From: Spirochaetaceae bacterium
Lineage (GTDB): Bacteria > Spirochaetota > Spirochaetia > SZUA-6 > Bin103
Assembly (NCBI GenBank): GCA_028818385.1
Contig: JAPPNY010000129.1
Span: 1 to 18,690, forward strand
DNA length: 18,690 nt
Reading direction: 5' to 3'
This document shows, one piece after another, positions 1 through 7,401 of the stretch (position 1 is the first letter of the stretch; every line of letters begins with the position of its first letter). Both the position numbers and the translations under genes were made by a program. The notes under the pieces are model-generated. The model saw only the letters and a list, made by a program, of their open reading frames with translations, had not been told where the DNA came from and ran no database searches.

Positions 1-76
1 GGGGGGGGCCGGGCGGGGGCCGGGCCGGGGGGGCCCGGGGGGGGGGCGGGGGGGGGGGGGCCCCTGGGGCGGGGGG
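1..76. other. G/C homopolymer-rich contig end
   Basis: The stretch consists almost only of G and C, with G runs broken by short C runs, and changes abruptly to ordinary sequence near position 77. No reading frame or hairpin of interest is visible. Its place at the very start of the window and its lack of complexity suggest a sequencing or assembly artefact (poly-G read tails) rather than biology. Bases 77-106 carry nothing recognisable before the stop codon of the next gene. Confidence 0.6.
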
Positions 77-106
77 ATAAACTGGCCCCGCCCGCTGGCC
101 CGGCCG

Positions 107-1144
107 CTATCGCCAGCCGGCGTGGTCGAACACGCGCACCGCGTCGGCGTTGAGCTCGCCCAGCCGGTGCAGCGGCAGGTCGTCGGCCGTGAAGTCGCCC
201 CACGACTGGAGCAGCGGCGACGGGCTCACCGCCGGGTTGACCGGGTACTCGTGGTTGGCAGCGGAGAACAGCTCCTGCGCCTCGGCCCCGGTCAGGAACT
301 CCAGCAGCTTGACGGCGTTGTCGAGGTTCCCGGCGCTCTTGGTGACCCCCGCGCCGCTGACGTTGACGTGGGCGCCGCGCCCGTCCTGACCAGCGGCGTC
401 CTGGTTCGGAAAGAAGACCCGCACCTGCGCGCCGACCTCGCGCTCGTACTCGTCCCCGGAGTTGATCAGCAGACCGACGTAGTAGGTGTTGACGACCGCC
501 AGGTCGCCCTCGCCAGCGGCGACCGCCTTCATCTGGTCGCGGTCGTTGCCCTGCGGGGTGCGCGCCATGTTGGCGACCATGCCGGCGGCCCACGCGGCGG
601 CCTCTGCCTCGCCTTCATTGGCGATGATCGAAGCCAGCAGCGACTGGTTGTAGATGTTCGACGACGACCGGATCAGGATGCGCCCCGCCCACATGGGGTG
701 GGTGAGGTCGGCGTACGTGGACAGCTCGTCCGGCGACACGCGGTCCGGGTGGTAGACGATCACGCGGGCGCGCTGCGTGAGGCCGAACCAGTGGCCCTCG
801 GGGTCGCGCAGGTGGGGCGGCACGTTCGCGTCCAGCAGCGCCGACGTCACGGGCTGCAGCAGGCCCATCGACTGGGCGCGCACCAGGCGGCCGGCGTCGA
901 CGGTCATCAGGATGTCCGCCGGGGATGCCGAGCCTTCGCGGGACAGCCGTTCGATGAGCTCGTCAGCCTTGCCCTGAATGACGTTGACCTCGATCCCGGT
1001 CTGCTCCTCGAAGCGGTCGTAGAGCGCCTGATCGGTGTCGTAGTGACGGTGCGAGTAGACGTTGACCTCACCGTCGGCGAGTGCCGTGCCGCCGGTCGCC
1101 AGGACGAAGGCGAGCGACACCAGTAAAAGGAATGTGCGTCTCAT
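107..1144 (-). CDS. FutA/FbpA-like periplasmic ferric-iron binding protein of an ABC transporter
   Basis: Predicted to bind Fe(III) in the periplasm and deliver it to an ABC permease that is not in this window. The 345-residue protein starts with a signal peptide (about residues 1-23, basic start, hydrophobic core, ending TALA). The start ATG at 1144 is chosen because a perfect AGGAGGT lies 6 nt upstream; a longer frame to 1207 would put extra residues before the signal peptide. The mature N-terminus carries the YSHRHYDTD motif, and His34, Tyr35, Tyr165, Tyr221 and Tyr222 match the His-Tyr, Tyr and Tyr-Tyr iron-ligand pattern known in cyanobacterial FutA. RARVIVY, NVSGAGV and NHEYPVNP are also typical of this family. 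It is divergent from a HugZ-like gene, which suggests a shared iron theme. Permease and ATPase genes may lie beyond the window start. Substrate is family-level; iron is well supported by the tyrosines. Confidence 0.9.
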   Translation of the reverse strand: MRRTFLLLVSLAFVLATGGTALADGEVNVYSHRHYDTDQALYDRFEEQTGIEVNVIQGKADELIERLSREGSASPADILMTVDAGRLVRAQSMGLLQPVTSALLDANVPPHLRDPEGHWFGLTQRARVIVYHPDRVSPDELSTYADLTHPMWAGRILIRSSSNIYNQSLLASIIANEGEAEAAAWAAGMVANMARTPQGNDRDQMKAVAAGEGDLAVVNTYYVGLLINSGDEYEREVGAQVRVFFPNQDAAGQDGRGAHVNVSGAGVTKSAGNLDNAVKLLEFLTGAEAQELFSAANHEYPVNPAVSPSPLLQSWGDFTADDLPLHRLGELNADAVRVFDHAGWR

Positions 1145-1150
1145 GCAGAG

Positions 1151-1157
1151 ACCTCCT
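1151..1157 (-). promoter_or_regulatory. Strong ribosome binding site deciding the start of the iron-binding protein
   Basis: Read on the minus strand this is AGGAGGT, 6 nt before the ATG at 1144. It fixes the start directly before the signal peptide and argues against the longer frame that begins at 1207. Confidence 0.8.
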
Positions 1158-1178
1158 GTAAGGAATGTGATCGGGGGT

Positions 1179-1238
1179 AGTGAAGTAAGTTGAATTAGTC
1201 TTGTCAAGGGTAGTTAAGTATGTGAATATGAATTAATC
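1179..1238. promoter_or_regulatory. AT-rich divergent control region with direct repeat and -35-like box
   Basis: This is the only clearly AT-rich stretch in the first third of the window and lies between two divergent genes. TTGTCAA at 1201-1207 reads as TTGTCA on plus and as a perfect TTGACA on minus. A 17-nt spacer on minus gives only a poor -10 (TTCACT at 1184-1179), so the exact promoter is uncertain. Two near-identical 10-mers, TGAATTAGTC (1191-1200) and TGAATTAATC (1229-1238), flank the -35-like box and could be operator half-sites, for example for an iron regulator. No canonical Fur box was recognised. Confidence 0.4.
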
Positions 1239-1261
1239 GAATCGACCCAAGGGAGGAGATC

Positions 1262-1546
1262 ATGGGCGAGATCGACGGGCGGCCGCATGCCCGGCAATCA
1301 GATATGGATCAGGCAGACATGGATCAGGCAGACGTGGGCCAGGACGCGGGGCACGCCGTCCCCTGCGGGTGCGTGCGGGCGCTGCGGGCGGGGCCGGAAG
1401 CGGCTCTGCCGTGCGCGTGCGTCCGGGGCAATCGGGACCGGCCCTCTTCGAGTGCGGTTCGCTCCGCTCACTCTTCGCACGCGACTGGCGCCGGCGCCCC
1501 CATGAGCGATAATGGTTTGGAGGACGAACGAGGTGAGTCGAGCTGA
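1262..1546 (+). CDS. Possible small protein of unknown function (doubtful)
   Basis: An ATG preceded by GGGAGG at 1251-1256 (5-nt spacing) opens a 94-codon frame, so the initiation signal is good. The product is low in complexity. It has two copies of the five-residue unit MDQAD from a DNA tandem repeat, then two PC-x-CVR elements about 20 residues apart, then a Ser/Ala-rich tail. It overlaps the start of the HugZ-like gene by 14 nt. I recognise no family. It may be a small leader protein, or merely a frame left open by GC-rich spacer DNA. If it is not real, the roughly 390 bases between the two flanking genes hold only the control region and the repeat listed here. Confidence 0.3.
   Translation: MGEIDGRPHARQSDMDQADMDQADVGQDAGHAVPCGCVRALRAGPEAALPCACVRGNRDRPSSSAVRSAHSSHATGAGAPMSDNGLEDERGESS
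1304..1333 (+). repeat. 15-bp tandem repeat, two perfect copies
   Basis: ATGGATCAGGCAGAC occurs at 1304-1318 and again at 1319-1333. It is followed by a degenerate third copy (GTGGGCCAGGACGCG, 1334-1348). The unit length is a multiple of three, so the small frame that contains it stays open. Confidence 0.85.
1519..1523 (+). promoter_or_regulatory. Ribosome binding site deciding the start of the HugZ-like gene
   Basis: GGAGG sits 9 nt before GTG at 1533. The alternative in-frame ATG at 1512 has no such site, so the GTG is preferred. Confidence 0.6.
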
Positions 1547-2336
1547 GGGACACGGGGGCGGTGGCGGCGGGCCGCCGATCGCCGGCAATCCCGCGTCATT
1601 CCCGTCCGACGCGGAGCTGGCGCGCACGCTGGCCATCACCCGCGATCGCGCGACCGTTTGCACGCTGACCGCGGACGGCTACCCCTACGGGAGCGCCGTC
1701 TCCTACGTTGCGGACGATGCCGGTGCGCCCGTCGTGCTGATCTCGGAGATGGCCGAGCACACCGCCAACGCACGCGGCGACGATCGCGCCAGTGTGCTCA
1801 TCACGGCTGCGACTCAGGAGCACGCGGATCCGCTCAGCACCGCACGCCTGACCCTGGTCGGCCGGCTGCGACCGCTGGAGGACCCTGGGAAGCGGCGGGA
1901 TGCCTACCTGGAACGCCATCCCTACGCGTCCTACTACGCGGACTTCAGCGACTTCGGTTTCTGGCTCCTCGACGTCGAGCGTTGCCGCTTCGTGGGCGGC
2001 TTCGGTCACATGAGCTGGGTCACGGCCGACGACTACCGGGCCGCCGCCGCCGATCCGCTGGCGGAGGCGGCCAACGGGATCGTCGCCCACATGAACGACG
2101 ACCACGCCGACGCCAACCTGCTGTACGTGCAGGCGCTGGCCGGGCTGGCGGATGCCACGGAAGCGTCGCTGACCGGCATCGACCGCTACGGGATGACGCT
2201 GCGCGCGCGGACGCCGGCAGGGCCGCGCCTGGCGCGCGTCGCCTTTCCGGAGGCGCTCCGGCGTTCCGATCAGGCGCGCCCGGCGGTGATCGAGCGGCTG
2301 GAGGCCGCACGCCGGGCATCCGCGGGGTCAGGCTGA
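1533..2336 (+). CDS. HugZ-type haem-degrading / pyridoxamine-phosphate-oxidase-like split-barrel protein with DUF2470
   Basis: The 267-residue product has two parts. Residues about 24-168 form an FMN-binding-type split barrel, with typical stretches ATVCTLTADGYPYGS, LISEMAEHTANA and VGGFGHMSWV. Residues about 178-258 match a DUF2470 tail, with the hallmark HMNDDHADAN (186-195) and the later SLTGIDRYG. This order is characteristic of the HugZ family, whose studied members bind haem at the barrel dimer and open it to release iron, although many relatives are unproven. The N-terminus is a short Gly-rich leader (a run of glycines at 8-13) that is probably disordered. The gene lies divergent from a ferric-iron binding protein, which favours an iron or haem role. 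Flavin binding without haem activity remains possible. Confidence 0.85.
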   Translation: MSRAEGHGGGGGGPPIAGNPASFPSDAELARTLAITRDRATVCTLTADGYPYGSAVSYVADDAGAPVVLISEMAEHTANARGDDRASVLITAATQEHADPLSTARLTLVGRLRPLEDPGKRRDAYLERHPYASYYADFSDFGFWLLDVERCRFVGGFGHMSWVTADDYRAAAADPLAEAANGIVAHMNDDHADANLLYVQALAGLADATEASLTGIDRYGMTLRARTPAGPRLARVAFPEALRRSDQARPAVIERLEAARRASAGSG

Positions 2337-2343
2337 GCTGGAT

Positions 2344-3699
2344 TCACGCGGCGGCCGCGAACCGGTAGGCGAACAGGGTCGCGTAGGTGATCCGGAAGTT
2401 CAGCCGCACACGCCGTCCTGCCAGCGCGCCGAGGTCGCGTCCGCCCCAGCTCACCGGCACGTCCACGCCGGACTCGACGCGGCGGTCCCAGTCGTCGTGG
2501 CCGAAACCGGCGATCGGCGCGGTCTCGCCCAGGATCGCGACCGACACCGGGCCGGCCGCCGCGCCGATGTTGAGCAGCAGCCGGGGGCCGCCGACCGTCA
2601 CCTCCGTGGTGGTCAGCACGCCGCCGCCCGGCCCGGCGCGCAACCCGGCGAAGCGGTCGCGCGGCGCCCGCAGCAGCCCGATCGCGCTGCGCAGCGGAGC
2701 GCCCTGGAGCGGCCGGTGCGCGTACGGCCGGCCGGTGTACCACATCAGCATGCGGTCGCCGTCCACGACCGGCGGCGACATGCTCATCGCCACCCAGGTG
2801 CTGTCCCAGGCGTCCGACGGCCCGGTGTGCAGCCAGGTTTCGCGGGCGCACGCCCGCTCCCATCGGTCGCCGTCGCGGCTGGAAGCGAGCTGCACGTCCA
2901 GGATCTCGTTGGTCGGATCGTAGCGCTCCAGCAGACCCAGATACTGGTTGCCCCAGTTGAACAGCGGCATGCCGTAGAACTCGCACGCCGGATCGTCGGT
3001 GTCGTCCGCGTCGAACACGCGCGTCGTCGGCGTCCACGACAGCAGATCCGCGGAGCGTGACACCGCGATGTCCCGGCGCACCGCGAGCTCCCGGCGATCG
3101 ATGGACACGTCGCGGTCGCTGCGCGAGGTCATCACGTATCCGCCGCGGATGAAGTCCTGCATCACCGCCGTGCGGTCGCCGCGGGGCAACGCGACCCGCT
3201 CCGGATGGAGCCGCCAGTCGAGGCCGTCGGCGCTGAAGGCGACCACGTAGCCGCGGCCGCCGGCCACGTCGTGAAAGAACGAGATGAACGCGAAGCGCCG
3301 TTGCGGATTCCGGTCGGGGTCGTACAGCACCGTGGCGGGGTAGAGCCGCCGCAGGCGGGGCTCGCGCTCGTCGATCAGGGCCAGGTTGTTGTCGGGACCG
3401 GCCTGCGGGACGCGGTCCAGCGCCGGCCGCTCCCAGCGCAGCCCGTCGTCGGACTCGGCGTAGCACAGGCTGGCCGACGGCACATCCGCAAGGTAGGCGC
3501 CCATGTACCACATGCGGTAACGTCCGCCGACGCGGTAGATCGACCCCCAGACCGATACGGAATTGCTCTCCCAGGGCCGCTCGGGGCGCAGCACCGGATC
3601 CGGGGTGACTCGCTGCGGCCGCTCGATCAGGCGCGTCAGCCCGCGTCGGCCCAGCACCTCGGCATCGTCCACGAGCAGATGCAGGTGCGGGTCGTGCAT
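2344..3699 (-). CDS. Five-bladed beta-propeller glycoside-hydrolase-like protein (GH43/GH32 superfamily type)
   Basis: This 451-residue protein has repeated blade motifs of the form S-x-D-G-L-x-W at about 83-89, 156-162, 214-222 and 274-280. Each blade also has strands like YRMWYMGAY and DRMLMWYTGRPY. That arrangement is typical of five-bladed propellers that hydrolyse or bind glycans. Residues about 365-451 are a separate beta-rich tail, as in GH32-like proteins. No signal peptide is seen, so it probably acts in the cytoplasm on imported sugars. There is no strong ribosome site before the ATG, but the start HLHLLVDDAEV looks like the usual beginning of such proteins. It is convergent with the HugZ-like gene (7 nt apart) and divergent from lysW. 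The substrate and exact GH family cannot be assigned from reading. Confidence 0.75.
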   Translation of the reverse strand: MHDPHLHLLVDDAEVLGRRGLTRLIERPQRVTPDPVLRPERPWESNSVSVWGSIYRVGGRYRMWYMGAYLADVPSASLCYAESDDGLRWERPALDRVPQAGPDNNLALIDEREPRLRRLYPATVLYDPDRNPQRRFAFISFFHDVAGGRGYVVAFSADGLDWRLHPERVALPRGDRTAVMQDFIRGGYVMTSRSDRDVSIDRRELAVRRDIAVSRSADLLSWTPTTRVFDADDTDDPACEFYGMPLFNWGNQYLGLLERYDPTNEILDVQLASSRDGDRWERACARETWLHTGPSDAWDSTWVAMSMSPPVVDGDRMLMWYTGRPYAHRPLQGAPLRSAIGLLRAPRDRFAGLRAGPGGGVLTTTEVTVGGPRLLLNIGAAAGPVSVAILGETAPIAGFGHDDWDRRVESGVDVPVSWGGRDLGALAGRRVRLNFRITYATLFAYRFAAAA

Positions 3700-3806
3700 G
3701 TACGGACCAGCCTATCGAGGGCGGCAGGGCCAGGGAAGCCGACCGTGCGGCCCCTTGGCCGTCCGGCGCATTTCGCGGTAGACCTATCGGAAAGGAGGAC
3801 GAACCT

Positions 3807-3974
3807 ATGGCCGCTGCCTGCCCCGTGTGTGAAGCCGACGTGCCGCTGGAGGACGACGTCGTCTTGGGAGAGTTGATCGAGTGCCCGGAGTGCGGATCGG
3901 AGCTGGAAGTGGTCTCTCTCGATCCGCTGGAGCTGGACGAGGCGCCCGAGGAAGAGGAGGACTGGGGCGAGTGA
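3807..3974 (+). CDS. lysW: LysW amino-group carrier protein
   Basis: A 55-residue acidic protein. It begins with a zinc-ribbon pattern, Cys5-x-x-Cys8 and Cys26-x-x-Cys29, and ends in the invariant EDWGE signature. In the known pathway the side-chain carboxyl of the last Glu is ligated to the amino group of alpha-aminoadipate (or glutamate), and LysW then carries the intermediate through four enzymes. The start ATG has a near-perfect AAAGGAGG 8 nt upstream (3791-3798). The stop overlaps the lysX GTG by 4 nt (GTGA), and an AGGAGG inside the lysW tail (3955-3960) can serve lysX. The 107 nt before it separate it from a divergent gene, so the operon promoter should lie there, although no convincing -35/-10 pair was seen. 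Confidence 0.95.
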   Translation: MAAACPVCEADVPLEDDVVLGELIECPECGSELEVVSLDPLELDEAPEEEEDWGE

Positions 3975-4840
3975 ACCCCACTCGAGGAGTGACCGTTGGT
4001 GTCCTGCACTCCCTGGTGCGCAAGGAGGAGAAGCTCCTGCTCGCTGCGTTCCGCGACCGCGGCGTGGAGGTGACGCTGATCGACGACCGCAAGCTGGTGT
4101 TCGACCTGCAGCGCCGGCCGGAGGTCGACGTGGTCCTGGAGCGCTGCATCAACCACTCGCGCGCGCTGCACGCCCTGCGCCTGCTGGAGAGCCTGGGCAT
4201 CCGCTGCGTGAACAGCTACCAGGTCGCCGAAGTGTGTGGCGACAAGATCCTCACCGCCGTCGCGCTGCAGGAGCACGGCGTGCCGCAGCCGGAGGTGCGC
4301 GTTGCCTTTACCGACGAGTCCGCGCTGCAGGCGATCGAGGAGATCGGCTACCCGGTGGTGCTGAAACCGGCGGTCGGCTCCTGGGGGCGCCTGATCGCCA
4401 AGGTGAACGACCGCGAGGCGGCCGAATCGATCCTGGAGCACAAGCGCATCCTGGGCTCCTATCACCACTCGATCTTCTTCGTGCAGAAATACATCGACAA
4501 GCCCGGCCGCGACATCCGCTGCTTCGTGATCGGCGACCGGTGCATCGCGGCAATCTACCGTTCTTCCGCGCACTGGAAGACCAATACCGCGCTGGGCGGC
4601 ACCGCCGAGGGTGCGCCGGTCACCGCGGAGCTGAGCGAGCTGGCCCTGAACGCGGCGCGGGCCGTGGGCGGCGGGATGGTCGGCGTCGACATCCTGGAGA
4701 GCGACGACGGCCTGCTCGTGAACGAGGTCAACTACACGATGGAGTTCAGCAACAGCATCCACACGACCGGAGTCGACATCCCGGCCCACATCGTCGACTA
4801 CACCATCAGCCAAGCGACCCACAGCCAAGCGAACCGGTGA
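3971..4840 (+). CDS. lysX: LysX, LysW-alpha-aminoadipate (or glutamate) ligase
   Basis: An ATP-grasp ligase (289 residues) of the RimK type that joins the amino acid to the C-terminal Glu of LysW. ATP-grasp landmarks are visible: [12 protein letters not shown] with Lys132, the hinge FVQKYI (170-175), and metal ligands Asp240, Glu252 and Asn254 in [13 protein letters not shown]. The GTG start at 3971 overlaps the lysW stop; a second GTG at 3989 would remove only six residues. The C-terminal [10 protein letters not shown] region is typical for LysX/ArgX. I do not decide between alpha-aminoadipate (lysine) and glutamate (ornithine/arginine) as substrate, and some relatives use both. Confidence 0.93.
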   Translation: MNPTRGVTVGVLHSLVRKEEKLLLAAFRDRGVEVTLIDDRKLVFDLQRRPEVDVVLERCINHSRALHALRLLESLGIRCVNSYQVAEVCGDKILTAVALQEHGVPQPEVRVAFTDESALQAIEEIGYPVVLKPAVGSWGRLIAKVNDREAAESILEHKRILGSYHHSIFFVQKYIDKPGRDIRCFVIGDRCIAAIYRSSAHWKTNTALGGTAEGAPVTAELSELALNAARAVGGGMVGVDILESDDGLLVNEVNYTMEFSNSIHTTGVDIPAHIVDYTISQATHSQANR

Positions 4841-5880
4841 TCCGCGCCTCCATCGTCGGCGCCTCCGGCTACACCGGTGGCGAGCTGCTGCGGCTGCTGC
4901 TGTTCCACCCCGAGGTGTCGGTGGAGCAGGCCACCTCCGAGCGGCTTGCGGGGAAATACGTCCGCCACACCCATCCCAACCTGCGCGGCGCCACCGATCT
5001 GAAGTTCGTGTCGGCCGCCGAGCTCGCCCCGTGCGACGTGCTGTTCCTGTGCCTCCCGCACGGGCGGGCGATGGACCGGATCGACCGGTTCCGCGGACTG
5101 GCCGAGCGCATCGTCGATCTCAGCGCCGACTTCCGCCTGCGCGACCCGGAGGCCTACGTCCGCTGGTACGGAGGCCCACATCCGCGTCCGGAACTGCTGG
5201 CCGACGCGGTGTACGGAATGCCGGAGCTGCACCGCGACCGGCTGCCGGGTGCGGCGCTGGTCGCCGGCTGCGGCTGCAACGCGACGGCGACCATCCTGGC
5301 GCTGCGCCCGCTGGTGGCCGCGGGCGTGGTCGAGCAGGCCGTCGTGGAGGTGAAGGCGGGGTCGAGCGAGGGCGGCAACGAGGCGAGCGCCGCAAGCCAC
5401 CACCCGGAACGGTCGGGCAGCGTGCGCTCCTACAAGCCGACCGGCCACCGGCACCAGGCCGAGATGCTGCAGGAGCTCGGCGGCGCTCTGCGCCTGAGCT
5501 TCTCGGCGACCGCGGTGGAGATGGTGCGCGGCATCCTGGCCACCGCGCACGTGTTTCTCTCCGAGGACTGGGACGGGGCGTCCTTGGACGAGAAGGCGGT
5601 CTGGCGGATCTTCCGCCGCGCTTACGCGGACGAGCCGTTCGTCCGCATCGTCAAGGAGCGCCAGGGCATCTACCGGTTTCCGGAGCCCAAGATCCTCACC
5701 GGCAGCAACTACTGCGACGTCGGCTTCGAGCTCGACGCCGATGCGCGCCGCCTGGTGGTGATGAGCGCGCTGGACAACCTGATGAAGGGCGCCGCCGGCC
5801 AGGCGGTGCAGGCGTTCAACGTCATGCACGGGCTGGACGAGCGCGCGGGGCTGGGGTTTCCCGGCCTGCACCCCGTCTGA
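4837..5880 (+). CDS. lysY: LysY, LysW-aminoadipate-phosphate / glutamyl-phosphate reductase (ArgC family)
   Basis: This 347-residue NADPH-dependent reductase converts the LysW-bound acyl phosphate to the semialdehyde. The N-terminal Rossmann motif is [16 protein letters not shown] (5-20). The catalytic region reads [14 protein letters not shown], with the presumed nucleophile Cys147 before Asn-Ala-Thr, which is the LysY-like form in place of the Cys-Tyr-Pro-Thr seen in Arg[11 protein letters not shown] and HRHQAEM supply the usual substrate and base residues, and the C-terminus has the family's [13 protein letters not shown]. Its GTG start overlaps the lysX stop by 4 nt (GTGA). It is not classical ArgC, because the carrier gene is in the same operon. 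Confidence 0.92.
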   Translation: MIRASIVGASGYTGGELLRLLLFHPEVSVEQATSERLAGKYVRHTHPNLRGATDLKFVSAAELAPCDVLFLCLPHGRAMDRIDRFRGLAERIVDLSADFRLRDPEAYVRWYGGPHPRPELLADAVYGMPELHRDRLPGAALVAGCGCNATATILALRPLVAAGVVEQAVVEVKAGSSEGGNEASAASHHPERSGSVRSYKPTGHRHQAEMLQELGGALRLSFSATAVEMVRGILATAHVFLSEDWDGASLDEKAVWRIFRRAYADEPFVRIVKERQGIYRFPEPKILTGSNYCDVGFELDADARRLVVMSALDNLMKGAAGQAVQAFNVMHGLDERAGLGFPGLHPV

Positions 5881-5898
5881 GCGGCCGAGCGCCCGCCC

Positions 5899-6606
5899 GT
5901 GTGCCGCCTGCTCGCGGTCTCGTCCCCGCAGCCGTTCGACCTGCAGCGCTACCTGGAGCCCTTCGCGGAGGTCGCCCGCACCAGCAGCGAATACCAGGGA
6001 CACGGCTGGGGCTGCGGCTGGATGACCCCGGGCGGATGGCGGCTCTACCACGACATCGCGCCGGTCTGGGAGGACCCGTCACCGCCGCGCGGGCGCACGC
6101 GGCTGTTCGTCGCGCACGCGCGCAGCGCGTTCCGGGACGAAGGGATCGAGGTGGGCAACAACATGCCGTTCACCGACGGGCGATCGCTGTTCCTGTTCAA
6201 CGGCGAGTTGCGCGGCGTGCGGATGAAAGAAGAGGGCCGCATCGGCGCCGAGAAGGTGTTCAACTTCATCCGCCGCTTCGACCGCGGCGATATGGCGGAG
6301 GCGATGCGCAAGGGGCTGGCGATCATCGAGCGGCGCACCCGGTTCGTGCGCGCGATGAACATCATCATCGCCGACGCCGGCGCCATCCGGGTGACCAACC
6401 GCTTCAACGACTCGCCCGACTACTTCCAGATGCATGTTTCGGCATACCCGGAGCGGCTGATACTCTGTTCCGACCCGTTGCCCGCGAGCTGCGTATCCGG
6501 CGCTTCCGCCGGTGGCGAGTGGCAGCCGCTCGCCACCGGCGAGGTGCACACGTACCGGACCGACATGGCCTGGACCGACCGGCCGGACCAACAAGGCAGG
6601 ACCTGA
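5899..6606 (+). CDS. Class II (Ntn-type) glutamine amidotransferase of unknown acceptor
   Basis: The 235-residue product begins Met-Cys-Arg-Leu-Leu. The Cys2 that is exposed after removal of the start residue is the nucleophile of class II glutaminases. Other family features are HGWGCGW (about 35-41), VAHARSAF, NMPF, the oxyanion-forming FNGELRG and a late LCSDPLP. The whole protein is this one domain, like the YafJ/EgtC type, with no synthase domain attached. It lies 18 nt after lysY and 3 nt before lysZ, inside the LysW operon and in the same orientation, so it is almost certainly co-expressed with the carrier pathway. Its ammonia acceptor is unknown; a role in nitrogen supply, or in amidating or hydrolysing a LysW-bound intermediate, is speculation. 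The GTG start is set by the need for Cys at position 2. Confidence 0.85.
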   Translation: MCRLLAVSSPQPFDLQRYLEPFAEVARTSSEYQGHGWGCGWMTPGGWRLYHDIAPVWEDPSPPRGRTRLFVAHARSAFRDEGIEVGNNMPFTDGRSLFLFNGELRGVRMKEEGRIGAEKVFNFIRRFDRGDMAEAMRKGLAIIERRTRFVRAMNIIIADAGAIRVTNRFNDSPDYFQMHVSAYPERLILCSDPLPASCVSGASAGGEWQPLATGEVHTYRTDMAWTDRPDQQGRT

Positions 6607-6609
6607 ACG

Positions 6610-7401
6610 CTGAATATCATCAAAGTGGGCGGCGGCAGCGCCATCAACCTGCCGGGAATCGCGGCCGACTTGGCAGATCTGGCCGAGCCGGCGGTGGTCG
6701 TGCACGGCGCCAACGCGCTGCGCGACGAACTGGCCGAGCGTCTGGGCGCACCGAAACGGGTGCTGACGTCGGTGTCCGGCTACTCCAGCGTGTACTCCGA
6801 CGACCGCGCGCTGGACATGATCATGCTGGCCTACGCGGGGTTGCGGAACACCCAGCTCGTCGAACTCTGCCAGAGAGCCGGAGTCAACGCGATCGGCTTG
6901 ACCGGCCTGGACGGCCGCCTGATACGCGGCCGGCGCAACAAGGGCATCCGCGTGCGGCGCGAAGGCCGCACCGTGATCGAGCGTGACCGTTCGGGCAAGC
7001 CGGCCGCCGTCAACGGCGCGCTGCTGCGCACCCTGCTCGACGGCGGCTACACGCCGGTGGTGAGCATCCCCATCGCCGACCAGGACGGCATCGCCATCAA
7101 CTCCGAGAATGACGATATCGTCGTGGCGCTGCATGCCGAGCTGCGTGCGCGGCGGGTGATCCAGCTCATCGAAGCGCCGGGGTTCCTGGAGCACGCCGGT
7201 GACGAGTCGTCGGCGCTGCGCGAGGTGGACGCCGCGGCGCTCGACCGGTTCGAAGCGCAGGCCGACGGGCGCATCAAGCGCAAGCTGCGCGCGCTCAAGG
7301 ACTTGATTGCCCAAGGCGAGGTTGAGGTCATACTGTGCGACGGACGCACCGAACACCCGGTGCGTGACGGCCTTGCGGGGCATGGAACCAGGATCGGATG
7401 A
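6610..7401 (+). CDS. lysZ: LysZ, LysW-aminoadipate / glutamate kinase (acetylglutamate kinase family), CTG start
   Basis: A 263-residue amino-acid kinase that phosphorylates the free carboxyl of the LysW-bound amino acid. The N-terminal strand NIIKVGGGS holds the phosphate-binding Lys5. It is kept only if translation begins at the CTG at 6610, because an in-frame stop lies directly upstream and the next usual start (GTG, 6625) comes after the lysine. GGCAGG at 6595-6600 could be the ribosome site. Further kinase features are VVVHGANALRDEL, NAIGLTGLDG and VSIPIADQDGIAINSENDDIV, as in LysZ/ArgB. The stop overlaps lysJ by 4 nt (ATGA). The frame is co-directional with, and 3 nt after, the amidotransferase. 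Confidence 0.92.
   Translation: MNIIKVGGGSAINLPGIAADLADLAEPAVVVHGANALRDELAERLGAPKRVLTSVSGYSSVYSDDRALDMIMLAYAGLRNTQLVELCQRAGVNAIGLTGLDGRLIRGRRNKGIRVRREGRTVIERDRSGKPAAVNGALLRTLLDGGYTPVVSIPIADQDGIAINSENDDIVVALHAELRARRVIQLIEAPGFLEHAGDESSALREVDAAALDRFEAQADGRIKRKLRALKDLIAQGEVEVILCDGRTEHPVRDGLAGHGTRIG

Noticed and set aside
1..76. G-quadruplex or telomere-like element
   Set aside because: There is no regular repeat, and it sits at a contig end; an artefact is simpler.
1145..1207. A longer N-terminus for the iron-binding protein starting at 1207
   Set aside because: A perfect AGGAGGT and a complete signal peptide place the start at 1144; the extra residues would precede the signal peptide.
1450..1490. 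Imperfect inverted repeat around GAGTG-CGG...CCG-CACTC as a terminator
   Set aside because: The stem has a bulge and no T-run follows, and no upstream plus-strand gene clearly ends there.
1512..1532. ATG 1512 as start of the HugZ-like gene
   Set aside because: No ribosome site precedes it, whereas GGAGG at 1519-1523 fits GTG 1533.
2270..4828. A very long minus-strand open frame over the propeller gene and lysW/lysX
   Set aside because: It is low-complexity, rich in Arg, Ala and Gln, and lies antisense to clearly recognisable genes. High GC makes stops rare, so it is a shadow frame.
5031..6986. A long plus-strand open frame across lysY, the amidotransferase and lysZ
   Set aside because: Its translation is Arg/Gly/Ala-rich with no family pattern, while the other frame gives three well-recognised enzymes.
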